From positions 1 through 64,000 of the forward strand of contig CABUNB010000005.1 in NCBI GenBank assembly GCA_902492755.1: 64,000 nucleotides of DNA. Reading direction: 5' to 3'. Below, piece after piece: positions 50,555 through 58,629 of the stretch (positions are counted from its first letter, which is position 1; every line of letters starts with the position of its first letter). The position numbers were made by a program, and so were the translations under genes. This DNA comes from an uncultured Collinsella sp. GTDB taxonomy: Bacteria; Actinomycetota; Coriobacteriia; Coriobacteriales; Coriobacteriaceae. A model generated the notes under the pieces. The model was given only the letters and a program-made list of their open reading frames with translations. It had not been told where the DNA came from and ran no database searches.

Positions 50555-52795
50555 GTGGCAAAGAAGAAGACGAAGAACCAGCCAAAGAAAAAGCAGGTTA
50601 ACGCCGAGAACGTCATCGGCCTGCACTCCGAGGTCACCGATCAGCCGATCACGCAGACGCTCGAGGTCAACTACATGCCCTACGCCATGAGCGTCAACGT
50701 CTCGCGTGCGTTCCCCGAGATCGACGGCTTTAAGCCCTCGCACCGCAAGCTGCTCTACACCATGTACAAGATGGGTCTGCTCAAGGGCGAGCGCCAGAAG
50801 AGCGCCAACATCGTGGGTCAGACCATGAAGCTCAACCCGCACGGCGATGCCGCGATCTACGAGACGATGGTGCGCCTGGCCACCGGCAACGAGGCGTTGC
50901 TCGCACCGTTCGTTGAGTCGAAGGGCAACTTTGGCAAGTACTATTCGGGCGACCTGAGCTACGCCGCCTCGCGTTATACCGAGGCCAAGCTCTCCCCCAT
51001 TAGCGCCGAGATCTTCAAGGACATCGACAAGGACCCGGTCGACTTCGTCGACAGCTACGACGGCGCCATGAAGGAGCCGCGCCTGCTGCCCACCACGTTT
51101 CCCAACATCCTTGTCTCGGCCAACAAGGGTATCGGCGTCGCCATGGCGTCCGACATCTGCGGTTTCAACCTCAACGAGGTCTGCACTGCCACCATGCACT
51201 ACCTGCAGGATCCCGACTGCGACCTGCTTGAGTACATGCCCATGCCCGACTTCTCGACCGGCGGCGAGATCATCTACCGCCGCGAGGAGATGGAAAAGAT
51301 TATCGAGACCGGCCTTGGCAGCTTCCAAATCCGCTCCCGCTGGCGCTGGATTCCCGAAGAGCGCATCATCGAGGTCTACGAGATTCCCTACACCACCAAG
51401 ACCGATGTCATCATCGAGCGCATCGTCAAGCTCTCCAAGGAGGGCAAGGTCAAGGAAATCGCTGACATCCGCGATGAGACCGACCTCTCGGGTCTGCGCA
51501 TCGCCATCGACCTTAAGCGCGGTGTCGACCCCGACAAGCTCATGGCCAAGCTCTATCGCTCGACCACACTGCAGGATTCGTTCTCGTGCAACTTCAACGT
51601 GCTCGTCGACGGCTATCCCCGTATTATGGGCGTGCGCCAGATTCTGCACGAGTGGGTCAAGTGGCGTATTGAGTCCACGCGTCGCCGCATTAACTTTGAC
51701 TTAGGCAAAAAGTCCGAGCGCCTGCACCTGTTGCACGGCCTCGAGGCGATCTTGCTCGACATCGACAAGGCCATCGCCATCATCCGCGGCACCAAGCTCG
51801 AAGCCGAGGTCGTGCCCAACCTTATGAAGGGCTTCGACATCGACGAGACCCAGGCCGAGTTTGTTGCCGAGCTTAAGCTCCGCAACATCAACGAGGAGTA
51901 CATCCTCAACCGCACCAAGGACATCGCTAAGCTTGAGGGCGAGATTGCCGAGCTTGAAGAGATCCTCTCCAGCGAGGAGAACATCAAGAAGGTCATCAGC
52001 GACGAGCTGGCCGCGGTCAACAAGAAGTACGTGATGCCGCGCCGCACGGGCAGAATCGAACCTCACGAGGTCATCGAGGTGAGCCTGGAGCCCGAAGTCG
52101 AGGAGTACCCGGTCACCATCATGCTCTCGCGCGATGGCTACCTCAAAAAGATGACGGATCGCGTGCTCAAGAAGGCGACCACGCTCAAGTACAAGGACGG
52201 CGACAAACCCTTTATCGAGTTCCCGTCCTCCAACACCCACGAGCTGCTGGTCTTTACCAACAAGAGCCAGGTGTACAAGTGCAAGGTTGCGGCGTTTGAG
52301 GATACCAAGTCGGCCCAGCTGGGCTCGTACCTGCCGACCGATCTTGAGATGGAACCCGATGAGAGTGTCATCTGGGTCATCGACCCCGAGGACTACAAGG
52401 CCGACGTGCTGTTCGTCTTTGAGAACGGCCGCGTGGTGCGCGTCGCGCTTTCCGGATACGTCACCAAGACCAACCGCAAGCGCCTCAAGAACGCCATCTA
52501 CGGTGGCAGCAAGCTGCTGTATGCCCAGGTGCTCAAGGAGGACCGCGACATCGCGCTGGTCTCGAGCGACTACCGCCTGATGAACTTCAACACGTCGCTG
52601 CTCAAGACCAAGACGACTACCAACACGCAGGGTGTCCAGGCCTTTACGGCCAAGAAGGGCCGCTCGGTCACCACCGTCGGCACAACCGAAGAGATCCTTG
52701 GCGCCGGCGTCTCGGCCGAGAAGTTCACCGCGCAGAGTCTGCCCTCCGCCGGTGCCCTCATGAAAGAAAACGACATGCCGAGTCTGTTTGACTAG
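50555..52795 (+). CDS. Divergent type IIA topoisomerase subunit A
   Basis: A 746-residue breakage-reunion subunit. The catalytic Tyr 141 is in YAASRYTEAKLS, preceded by GFKPSHRKLLYTMYKMG and NPHGDAAIYETMVRLA. At the quinolone-relevant Ser (GyrA Ser83) it has Ala 99. A coiled-coil (about 440-500) precedes a beta-pinwheel-like C-terminal domain; a GyrA box is not evident, so wrapping supercoiling activity is doubtful. The start is a GTG after AAGAGGATATC. It ends at a strong terminator. Confidence 0.9.
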   Translation: MAKKKTKNQPKKKQVNAENVIGLHSEVTDQPITQTLEVNYMPYAMSVNVSRAFPEIDGFKPSHRKLLYTMYKMGLLKGERQKSANIVGQTMKLNPHGDAAIYETMVRLATGNEALLAPFVESKGNFGKYYSGDLSYAASRYTEAKLSPISAEIFKDIDKDPVDFVDSYDGAMKEPRLLPTTFPNILVSANKGIGVAMASDICGFNLNEVCTATMHYLQDPDCDLLEYMPMPDFSTGGEIIYRREEMEKIIETGLGSFQIRSRWRWIPEERIIEVYEIPYTTKTDVIIERIVKLSKEGKVKEIADIRDETDLSGLRIAIDLKRGVDPDKLMAKLYRSTTLQDSFSCNFNVLVDGYPRIMGVRQILHEWVKWRIESTRRRINFDLGKKSERLHLLHGLEAILLDIDKAIAIIRGTKLEAEVVPNLMKGFDIDETQAEFVAELKLRNINEEYILNRTKDIAKLEGEIAELEEILSSEENIKKVISDELAAVNKKYVMPRRTGRIEPHEVIEVSLEPEVEEYPVTIMLSRDGYLKKMTDRVLKKATTLKYKDGDKPFIEFPSSNTHELLVFTNKSQVYKCKVAAFEDTKSAQLGSYLPTDLEMEPDESVIWVIDPEDYKADVLFVFENGRVVRVALSGYVTKTNRKRLKNAIYGGSKLLYAQVLKEDRDIALVSSDYRLMNFNTSLLKTKTTTNTQGVQAFTAKKGRSVTTVGTTEEILGAGVSAEKFTAQSLPSAGALMKENDMPSLFD

Positions 52796-52831
52796 GACGA
52801 CGGCAGAACCGCCATAAGCTCTCAAAACGGT

Positions 52832-52867
52832 GGGGCCCGAAGCGCAGCAACATTGCGCTCCGGGCCC
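52832..52867 (+). terminator. Terminator of the topoisomerase operon
   Basis: GGGGCCCGAAGCGCA and TGCGCTCCGGGCCCC form a near-perfect 15-bp stem 36 bp after the subunit A stop codon. Confidence 0.75.
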
Positions 52868-52952
52868 CGCTCGCTGCAACGCAGTCAGAATAATAGGAAT
52901 CCCCGTTTTTCACTCCCGCAACCCCACGGCACAAGGCATGTTAAGCCGTTAG

Positions 52953-53004
52953 TAAAACTTGCAAAAGTTAGCAAAAGTTGCAAAAGTTAGCAAAACCTGC
53001 AAAG
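52953..53004. repeat. Helically phased A-tracts upstream of an ATPase relic
   Basis: Runs of three or four A start at 52954, 52964, 52974, 52983, 52993 and 53002, within alternating AAAAGTTAGC and AAAAGTTGC units. The 9-10 bp spacing matches the helical turn and predicts bent DNA or a cooperative protein-binding array. Confidence 0.7.
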
Positions 53005-53022
53005 GGGCCACCATGGATTGCA

Positions 53023-53480
53023 GCAAATGTCTCCGCCATGCCAGGCATGCTCGAAGATATTATCGAGCGAACCAAAGAAGCCGCAGATAGCTACCTCTCA
53101 CAGCCTCACGCGCGCATAAACGGTGTTCAAATTGGCCCAGTGGGCATCGATTGGACATATGCTCAGGAGACTCAGGGTAACTGGCGCACGGGCATGAATG
53201 GCGTCTTCAGGCAACTCGAGAAGCATGACGTCGGGCTTCTCTCGAAACGACCTATCGGGAACTTTCCGATAAAGACATTGAGTTTTTACTCGCGATGCTG
53301 CCCGATTCTGGCCCCAGCAGGGTCTCGGAGATAGCCAAACGCATGGGCGTTGCCAGCAACTATGCAAGCCAATATAAACGCCGTCTCCTCGAGGACGGCG
53401 TCATCGGAGAGCGCGGACGTGGCCTCGTTGGCTTTGACATCCCAGCGTTCAGGGAATTCTTGAACGAGAAGGCGTTTTAG
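53023..53480 (+). pseudogene. Decayed P-loop ATPase, middle and C-terminal parts
   Basis: The first frame encodes WIAANVSAMPGMLEDIIERT and GPVGIDWTYAQETQGNWRTG; after a deletion or shift near 53238 another frame gives ETTYRELSDKDIEFLLAMLP, RVSEIAKRMGVASNYASQYK and GFDIPAFREFLNEKAF. The end is a winged-helix domain. The Walker A part is deleted. It is the same gene family as the relic at 37946, which keeps the complementary end. Confidence 0.75.
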
Positions 53481-53507
53481 CACGCCGGAATTGTCCGCGG
53501 AAGCATC

Positions 53508-53579
53508 AACGCATGGCAATCAGCATTCCTCTTGGTAAGGATAGCAAGCATTTTCCACCAACACCGATTGCCATGCGTT
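53508..53579. terminator. Long-loop inverted repeat between convergent units
   Basis: AACGCATGGCAATC and GATTGCCATGCGTT form a perfect 14-bp stem around a 44-base loop, followed by CTTCTT. It separates the ATPase relic from the FMN reductase. Confidence 0.6.
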
Positions 53580-53589
53580 CTTCTTGTCC

Positions 53590-54120
53590 TTAGGCGAGCT
53601 TGCGAGCGAGCTCTCGCGCCTCTTCCAACTTGGGCGAGGAGGCCATGCTGTCGCGCTCGGTCATGCCGCTAATGGTGACAATGCCCTGGTCCTCCCACTT
53701 GCAGTACGCGCATGTGACCCTATACATAGCAATCGCCGCATCATAGACGCCCTCGCTGTGGCTATCGAGCAAAAGGGCCGTCTTGGTGAACGGGAAGCCT
53801 GTAGCACCGAAGGCGTACAGGCGGTCGATGGCGGCCTTCTCCTGCGCAGTGATATCAAACCAGTAGATAGGCGAAGCGAAGACAACCATATCGGCGCCTT
53901 TCAGCGACTCGATCACGTCGGCCATGTCATCCTTCTGCACGCAAGTGCCCTCATGGGTAAAGCAGTACTGGCATCCCAGACAACCAGCGATCTTTTTGCT
54001 GGCAACGCGGACGACCTCAACCGCATGGCCGTCCTCACGCGCGGTCTCGGCAAACGCCTCGACCATGGTGTCAGTATTGGCGCCCTTACGCGGGCTACCA
54101 CTCAATACAACGATATTCAT
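53590..54120 (-). CDS. Flavodoxin-fold NAD(P)H-dependent FMN reductase-like protein
   Basis: A 176-residue protein with the phosphate loop VVLSGSPRKGANTDTMVEAF, a two-Cys element CLGCQYCFTHEGTC and FASPIYWFDITAQEKAAIDR. This is the iron-sulfur-flavoprotein-like/NAD(P)H reductase family common in anaerobes. The four cysteines could bind a cluster. GGAGGGAG precedes the ATG. No operon partner is visible; its redox partner is unknown. Confidence 0.92.
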   Translation of the reverse strand: MNIVVLSGSPRKGANTDTMVEAFAETAREDGHAVEVVRVASKKIAGCLGCQYCFTHEGTCVQKDDMADVIESLKGADMVVFASPIYWFDITAQEKAAIDRLYAFGATGFPFTKTALLLDSHSEGVYDAAIAMYRVTCAYCKWEDQGIVTISGMTERDSMASSPKLEEARELARKLA

Positions 54121-54356
54121 AGAAATCTCCCTCCTTCATGCCGCAGGCGCGCGGCATATTTTTTGTTTTAACCAAAACGTATGGAGTTATTCAATCGCCT
54201 CGTTTCAGCTACTCCCACTCGACAATAGGAGCCACTGGCCAAAAGCCTGTCAACATCAAAACAAGTTTTCAATCTATCGATTCTACGTGAGGCAATGGTC
54301 CTCATTTGATACCCGCGCTGTTTGCGCACTAGGGGGCAAAGGAATCTGGCCGCCGC

Positions 54357-54692
54357 TCAAATAAGATCACCGCCATCTTGCATAAACGACGCCATGTTAA
54401 GGTGCCTGATGCCATCCCTCTCCTGCAATAGAGGATCAAGCGTGAACAAGTAGCGCGGATAACCATCCCTGATGTGGTCGAACGGCCTGTACTCGCGCTC
54501 CTCGACGCCTCTGTCGGCAATCGACATAGAGACCTGGATGTAGGCGTAAGCATTGCGCCTACGAGCGATGAAGTCACACTCGAGCTTCCCAATACGGCCC
54601 ACAGAAAGCTCATACCCGCGCGATGCAAGATAGAGGTAGATCTTCACGTCGGTATATACGCAAGATGCGCCCCCTTTTTTCTCAGCGTCCAT
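54357..54692 (-). pseudogene. C-terminal fragment of a DUF4143-type AAA ATPase
   Basis: The 111 codons encode RGYELSVGRIGKLECDFIAR, AYIQVSMSIADRGVEEREYR and DGIRHLNMASFM, the nuclease-like C-terminal domain of DUF4143 ATPases. The P-loop and AAA portion are absent, and the sequence upstream is unrelated. The 5' end is therefore truncated. Confidence 0.75.
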
Positions 54693-55622
54693 TTCATCAG
54701 TTATGGGGGTGCTTTTTTACATTTTATAAAAAAGCGTACCGATAACTTATTCCCACTCAGTTTCGAAAATCGAATGGTTTTGAAGTTTCGAAAGCGGCAG
54801 GGCACCATGCATAAGGGCATGTTGGGATCCGCACCAGTAAAGCAGGAATTGACTCACGCGAGAAGGCGCCGCCCCGTCGCCTCGATGCGTGCGACAGGCA
54901 GATTAGGTTTGGGGAGTAGAACGGCCCTTGCGCGAGGCGTGAATTGTAATCGATAAAGCCGAGCTTTGAGAACATGCGGTTTATCTCGTCGAACGTTGAG
55001 TCAACAGGGGCTTGCGCCCCGTCGGCCGACTTGGCGACGCCCATGTCCATGATGCCGGGCACAAGTGTGAATGCGCCACGTGGAGGCGAAGGGGTCACCC
55101 GAAAGGTTGATGGTAAGCGAGCACCAGAGGTCAAGGTGGTCCTCGCCTTCCGGGTTTGTGAGGTCGAGGGCGAGTGCCCCTCCCTCGGTCGCGTACAGCG
55201 GCGGCAGGCACTCGGCCAGCTCCTCAGTCATAAGCGCTTGCATGTCCGTCTCCCCTCCAGGCCACGTCGGACCCCTAGAATCTTCGCCCCGCGGGCAAAG
55301 CCTCGGCGCGCCCCATGGCATCTCGGCTTTGCCCCCTGCAATGTCGCGCAGCGGAGACACCACCTGAGACGGATGTCGATGCATCGAACCCGAGACCGGG
55401 CGCGGCGGCGGGGAGCCTCTCGCGCGAACAATCTGCTCGATCCTGCCGCACCCATCTTAAAAAAGTTCGAAAAACGTTCAATCGTACGACATCCGTCGAA
55501 CAGTCGGGGGTACACACCACTACAGAAGGCCCACGGAACGGGGGGCGAGATGGTCGGCGACGGGTTCAAGGCACTCTCCGGCCCCACGCTCCGCTAGGGA
55601 GGGCGTCGGGAGGGAGGCCGTA
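54693..55622. other. Degraded region with a possible DUF2958-like fragment
   Basis: About 930 bp without an intact gene. On the minus strand around 55160-55250 a frame reads MTEELAECLPPLYATEGG, like the start of DUF2958 proteins of mobile elements; it then loses the family pattern. Another minus frame (about 54880-55000) reads DEINRMFSKLGFIDYN. Both look like remains of a mobile element. Confidence 0.4.
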
Positions 55623-56084
55623 ATGGGTGAGAAGGACGAGCGGCCGGAGCGGGTGTTCCCCGGCAGGACAGACCCGTGGTTCATAGCGGCCATGGTGATT
55701 GTGGCGGGCGGTTTATCCGCGGCGTGTATCGCGTGTTTCCTGAGCTCGAGTCCCGCGCTCCTATGGGGCTGGTTCGCGCTGCTGCCCGTCCCGGCCCTCG
55801 TGGCCCTGGCCGCCCTTCCCGTCCGCAGCAACCGCCTCGAGCTCTACGGCGACCGCCTCGTCGTCGTGTACGCTAGGATGCGTTCGGTGATACCCTACGC
55901 CCACGTGCGGGGCGTCCGGCGCACCAGGACGCTCTGGGCGGGGACGGCCAACTCGCTCGACCGCGTCTATATCGAGGCGCCCTACGACGGCGACGCCATC
56001 GTCTCGGTGACCGACAACGATGCCCTCGTGGCAGAGCTCGAGCGTAGGTGCGGCCTGCGGCCCGGCTGCGAACAAGGCAACTAG
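55623..56084 (+). CDS. Membrane protein with bacterial PH-like domain
   Basis: A 153-residue protein. Two TM helices (about 20-40 and 45-65) are followed by RSNRLELYGDRLVVVYARMR and IPYAHVRGVRRTRTLW, the strand pattern of bacterial PH (bPH/DUF304-like) domains, and a closing VSVTDNDALVAELERR helix. GGAGGGAGG precedes the ATG. Role unknown. Confidence 0.75.
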   Translation: MGEKDERPERVFPGRTDPWFIAAMVIVAGGLSAACIACFLSSSPALLWGWFALLPVPALVALAALPVRSNRLELYGDRLVVVYARMRSVIPYAHVRGVRRTRTLWAGTANSLDRVYIEAPYDGDAIVSVTDNDALVAELERRCGLRPGCEQGN

Positions 56085-56108
56085 CTTCGCAGGGCGGCTA
56101 TCAGCGAC

Positions 56109-56511
56109 TTGCTGCTCATCGTCATATCACGACGGCCAATTCTGGGTCGGGCTGGCGGAGCACGTCGAGGACGGAAGGTACGGCGTCGCCCGCATCGTCT
56201 TCGGCGCGGAGCCGTCCGATGAGGAGATTCTGCGATTCGTTACAAGCGAATGGGAGAAGCTCTCGTTCTTCGGCGACAAGGCCACTGAAACAAGCAAGCC
56301 CGCGAAGAACCCCAAGCGGCGCGCTCGCGAGGCGGCGAAGGCCCTTAAACGGCCCGCTGTGAGCACCAAGGCACAACAGGCGCTCGCGGCACAGCGGGAA
56401 GCGATGAAGCGGGAGTCGGCTCAAGCAAGAAGTCAGCGTCGCGCGGATGAGGCGGAGGCGCGCTTCGAGCAGCGGAAGTTGAAGCGCAAGCAGAAACATC
56501 GCGGGCACTGA
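56109..56511 (+). pseudogene. YjdF-like (DUF2992) gene, apparently frameshifted at its start
   Basis: The frame YHDGQFWVGLAEHVEDGRYG, then VARIVFGAEPSDEEILRFV and a very basic tail (RKLKRKQKHRGH) matches the YjdF/DUF2992 family. It lacks a start codon in frame. A TTG at 56109 in another frame reads LLLIV and would join it if one A near 56124 were removed. Whether this is a real frameshift or an unusual start is unresolved. Confidence 0.55.
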
Positions 56512-56719
56512 TCGCCATTTGCAGCAAGGCAAACCATATACAGCAGCGGCGCCAGTTCCACTTGAAGCCGACGCCGCGCAGACGCTAATGGTGACGGCTA
56601 TGCACGGGCACGGTCGCGCCACCGCACTTCACAGCTTGTTTCTCAAGTATTTGGGACGCACACGCGGCGTTCAAAAATGCGGAGCGACTCCGCATGGCTC
56701 GAGACTGAGCCGAGGTGCC

Positions 56720-57169
56720 CTACTTCTCGCCCTCCAGCAGCCCCACGATACGGTCGATGTCGACGGCAAAGCGAGGCCTTCCCTCGCGCTCGTAGCGGTC
56801 GAGGTATGCCTGGCACTCGGAGACAATGCGCTTGGTGTTGCCGTCGATGATGCGCTGGAGCGTCTCGTAGTAGGCCGAGCCCTCGGTCCTAAAGCGGCGC
56901 TGGTAGGCCTTGGTTATGGGGAACATCTTGATGTAGTGGATGCCGTGGCGGCAGCCGGGGCGCGTCGTGGGGCGGGGTGGCAACGCAAAGTACTGGTCTT
57001 TGGGCACGTTAGGGGCGATGTTGGAACGCAGCGGCACGGCGAAGTCCCTGCGCTTCCCGCGGAAACGCAGCCTCACCACCACGATGCAGGGGCGATTGTG
57101 CTTAAGCATGAGCTCGCGGTCGCCCTCGACGAGGTCGAAGAAATCCTGAGAGATGGATACGATCTTCAT
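56720..57169 (-). CDS. Probable type III toxin (ToxN/CptN/TenpN-like endoribonuclease)
   Basis: A 149-residue basic protein. RPCIVVVRLRFRGKRRDFAV followed by PLRSNI and later HGIHYIKMFPI has the strand-loop-strand layout and PLRSNI element of CptN/TenpN-type toxins as I know them. The C-terminal half is helical (YYETLQRIIDGNTKRIVSEC). The ATG follows GGGGGCGTAACCG. A promoter and about 135 bp of highly structured non-coding sequence precede it, as expected for an RNA antitoxin, but tandem repeats are not obvious. Assignment is by motif only. Confidence 0.5.
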   Translation of the reverse strand: MKIVSISQDFFDLVEGDRELMLKHNRPCIVVVRLRFRGKRRDFAVPLRSNIAPNVPKDQYFALPPRPTTRPGCRHGIHYIKMFPITKAYQRRFRTEGSAYYETLQRIIDGNTKRIVSECQAYLDRYEREGRPRFAVDIDRIVGLLEGEK

Positions 57170-57182
57170 CGGTTACGCCCCC

Positions 57183-57317
57183 TTCATACGAAGCGGGGCC
57201 CGCATCGCTGCAGGCCCCTACAGGTGGGCGATATTCTACGCCTTGCGGCACCCCGTCGCCCACGGAGGTCAAACGTACACGTAAGCCGTACTCTGAAAGC
57301 CGCGGCTTCCGGCAAGT
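57183..57317 (-). ncRNA. Structured leader of the toxin-like gene; candidate antitoxin RNA
   Basis: Between the promoter and the toxin the minus strand folds into successive hairpins: GGAAGCC/GGCTTTC, GTACGGCTTACGTGTACG, GTGGGCGA/TCGCCCAC (57263-57224) and GGGGCC/GGCCCC (57218-57195). The last could be a weak terminator ahead of the toxin. No open frame of note lies in it. Confidence 0.4.
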
Positions 57318-57345
57318 AGTTTATACCACGAAAGGTCGCTTTCAA
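57318..57345 (-). promoter_or_regulatory. Promoter of the leader/toxin unit
   Basis: TTGAAA (57345-57340), a 16-base spacer and TAAACT (57323-57318) on the minus strand form a plausible sigma-70 promoter. Confidence 0.5.
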
Positions 57346-57655
57346 TGCGCATAGCTCGCAAAATAACACTCGCTGGGCCGTCACCCCTGACCGTTACCCT
57401 CCAATCTTCATTGAAGTCAGCAGGTCAATTCATATAGTCATGGGGGTTTATCCTGAAGGAAATCAAATTTATACCCCCATAACTAAGGAATTTTCTATTC
57501 CCACTCAATGACTAGAGCCCTGGTGTAATTGGCTGGATCACCGTTCCGGGAACCGGTATCGACCTACCTGTCCGCCAAGCTCCTTCTTCAGCTCCAGCCT
57601 AGTATCTGACTCGCGCCGTTATAAGCGAAAACCGAAGAGATGCATCTTAGCCAAG
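57346..57655. other. Intergenic transition to lower-GC DNA
   Basis: About 310 bp with no gene. A hairpin ATGGGGGT/ACCCCCAT (57440-57480) resembles a terminator. Base composition drops from here into the methyltransferase island. Confidence 0.5.
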
Positions 57656-57675
57656 AAATAAGGTTAGCCTTATTT
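57656..57675. promoter_or_regulatory. Iron-box-like palindrome
   Basis: AAATAAGGTTAGCCTTATTT is an 8-bp-arm dyad around TTAG, resembling DtxR/IdeR-type boxes (TTAGGTTAG core). It lies about 60 bp before the methyltransferase start. Confidence 0.5.
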
Positions 57676-57697
57676 TACTGTATGATTCGTGTGTTAT

Positions 57698-57715
57698 AGT
57701 TAGATGGCTCTAACT
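57698..57715. promoter_or_regulatory. Second dyad before the methyltransferase operon
   Basis: AGTTAGATGGCTCTAACT has perfect 7-bp arms and ends 17 bp before the ATG, overlapping the likely transcription start. Confidence 0.45.
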
Positions 57716-57732
57716 GTTTGGGGGCGATAGCC

Positions 57733-58362
57733 ATGCACGAACGCAAGGGCTTCTGGGACAAGAATGCCGGTCGATACGACCGTTTCATGCGAAACGACCG
57801 GGCGGCGTATGAGAAGATGTATGGACTGATCAGGCCGGTAGTGAAAGCAAAAACCGTGCTGGAGGTTGCCACCGGCACGGGGCTTATCGCAAAGAGCATC
57901 GTGAATGCGGCGGCGCACATCGAGGCTACGGACGCTTCTGCAAAGATGATCCTTGAAGCAAAACGGGACAATCAATCCGCAAAGCTGCACTTTTCCGTAC
58001 AAGATATGTTCCGCCTGCCCTATGCACAGAAGTCCTTCGAAGTGGTGATCGCGTCCAACGCGCTTCACATAGTGCCGCATCCAGAAAAGGCCCTGCAAGA
58101 AATCAGGCGGGTGCTGAAGGACGACGGCGTGCTCATCGCGCCAACCTTCACCCACGCGGGAAACTCGGTTTCCGGCAAGGTAAAAGCCTTTTTCATGAGT
58201 ATGGCAGGATTCCCCCTCCACAGCAGGTGGACAAGCGAGGAATACCTGTGTTTCCTGCGTCAAAACGGCTGGGCGGTGCAGAAAAGCGCGGTGCTAAAGG
58301 CCTCGTTCCCATTGACCTATGCGGAATGCACGAAATCGGAGGGGCCAGATGTCGTTCTTTGA
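57733..58362 (+). CDS. UbiE-type SAM-dependent methyltransferase
   Basis: A 209-residue class I methyltransferase: FWDKNAGRYDRFMRNDRAAY, motif I VLEVATGTGLIAKSIV, then SFEVVIASNALHIVPHPEKA and EIRRVLKDDGVLIAPTF. The ATG at 57733 follows GGGGGCG. Its last 14 bp overlap the next frame. Lower GC and different codon use from the surrounding genes suggest acquisition from a low-GC donor. The methyl acceptor is unknown. Confidence 0.88.
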   Translation: MHERKGFWDKNAGRYDRFMRNDRAAYEKMYGLIRPVVKAKTVLEVATGTGLIAKSIVNAAAHIEATDASAKMILEAKRDNQSAKLHFSVQDMFRLPYAQKSFEVVIASNALHIVPHPEKALQEIRRVLKDDGVLIAPTFTHAGNSVSGKVKAFFMSMAGFPLHSRWTSEEYLCFLRQNGWAVQKSAVLKASFPLTYAECTKSEGPDVVL

Positions 58363-58618
58363 CAACACCCGCAAGCCCGTGGGCCTCGGCGGAAAACTTA
58401 TGGTTGCCATGATGAATCTGGGCCACAGCCCTGTGGCGCGGTGGGGACTTCGATTTCTACAACTTGCAGCAAACGCCAAGGTGCTGGATTGCGGTTGTGG
58501 CGCGGAAGTAAGGGTATCAAGCACGGGCGTTTTTGCATCCACCCTGCACATGGCGATAGGCATGACGGTCATAGCGGCTGTGCTGGCGGCGGCACTTATG
58601 ACAGTTTTTATTCACTGA
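58349..58618 (+). pseudogene. Truncated methyltransferase joined to an unrelated membrane tail
   Basis: The first 50 codons begin MSFFDNTRKPVGLGGKLMVA and reach motif I (VLDCGCG), a second SAM methyltransferase. From about 58505 the frame changes character to STGVFASTLHMAIGMTVIAA and a further hydrophobic run, like the last TM helix of a transporter. An internal deletion has probably fused two genes. GGAGGGGCCAG precedes the ATG, so the fusion could still be translated. Confidence 0.7.
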
Positions 58619-58629
58619 GGAAGAAACCT

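Noticed and set aside
49709..51649. 646-codon minus-strand frame spanning both topoisomerase genes
   Set aside because: Antisense shadow; the opposite strand has complete catalytic motifs in both subunits.
53508..53579. tRNA-like fold in the long-loop inverted repeat
   Set aside because: No cloverleaf, no T-loop or anticodon arm; it is simply a long stem with a large loop.
55449..55475. Second LexA-like box (GTTCGAAAAACGTTCAA)
   Set aside because: The half-sites are not CGAAC and GTTCG, and the spacing is wrong.
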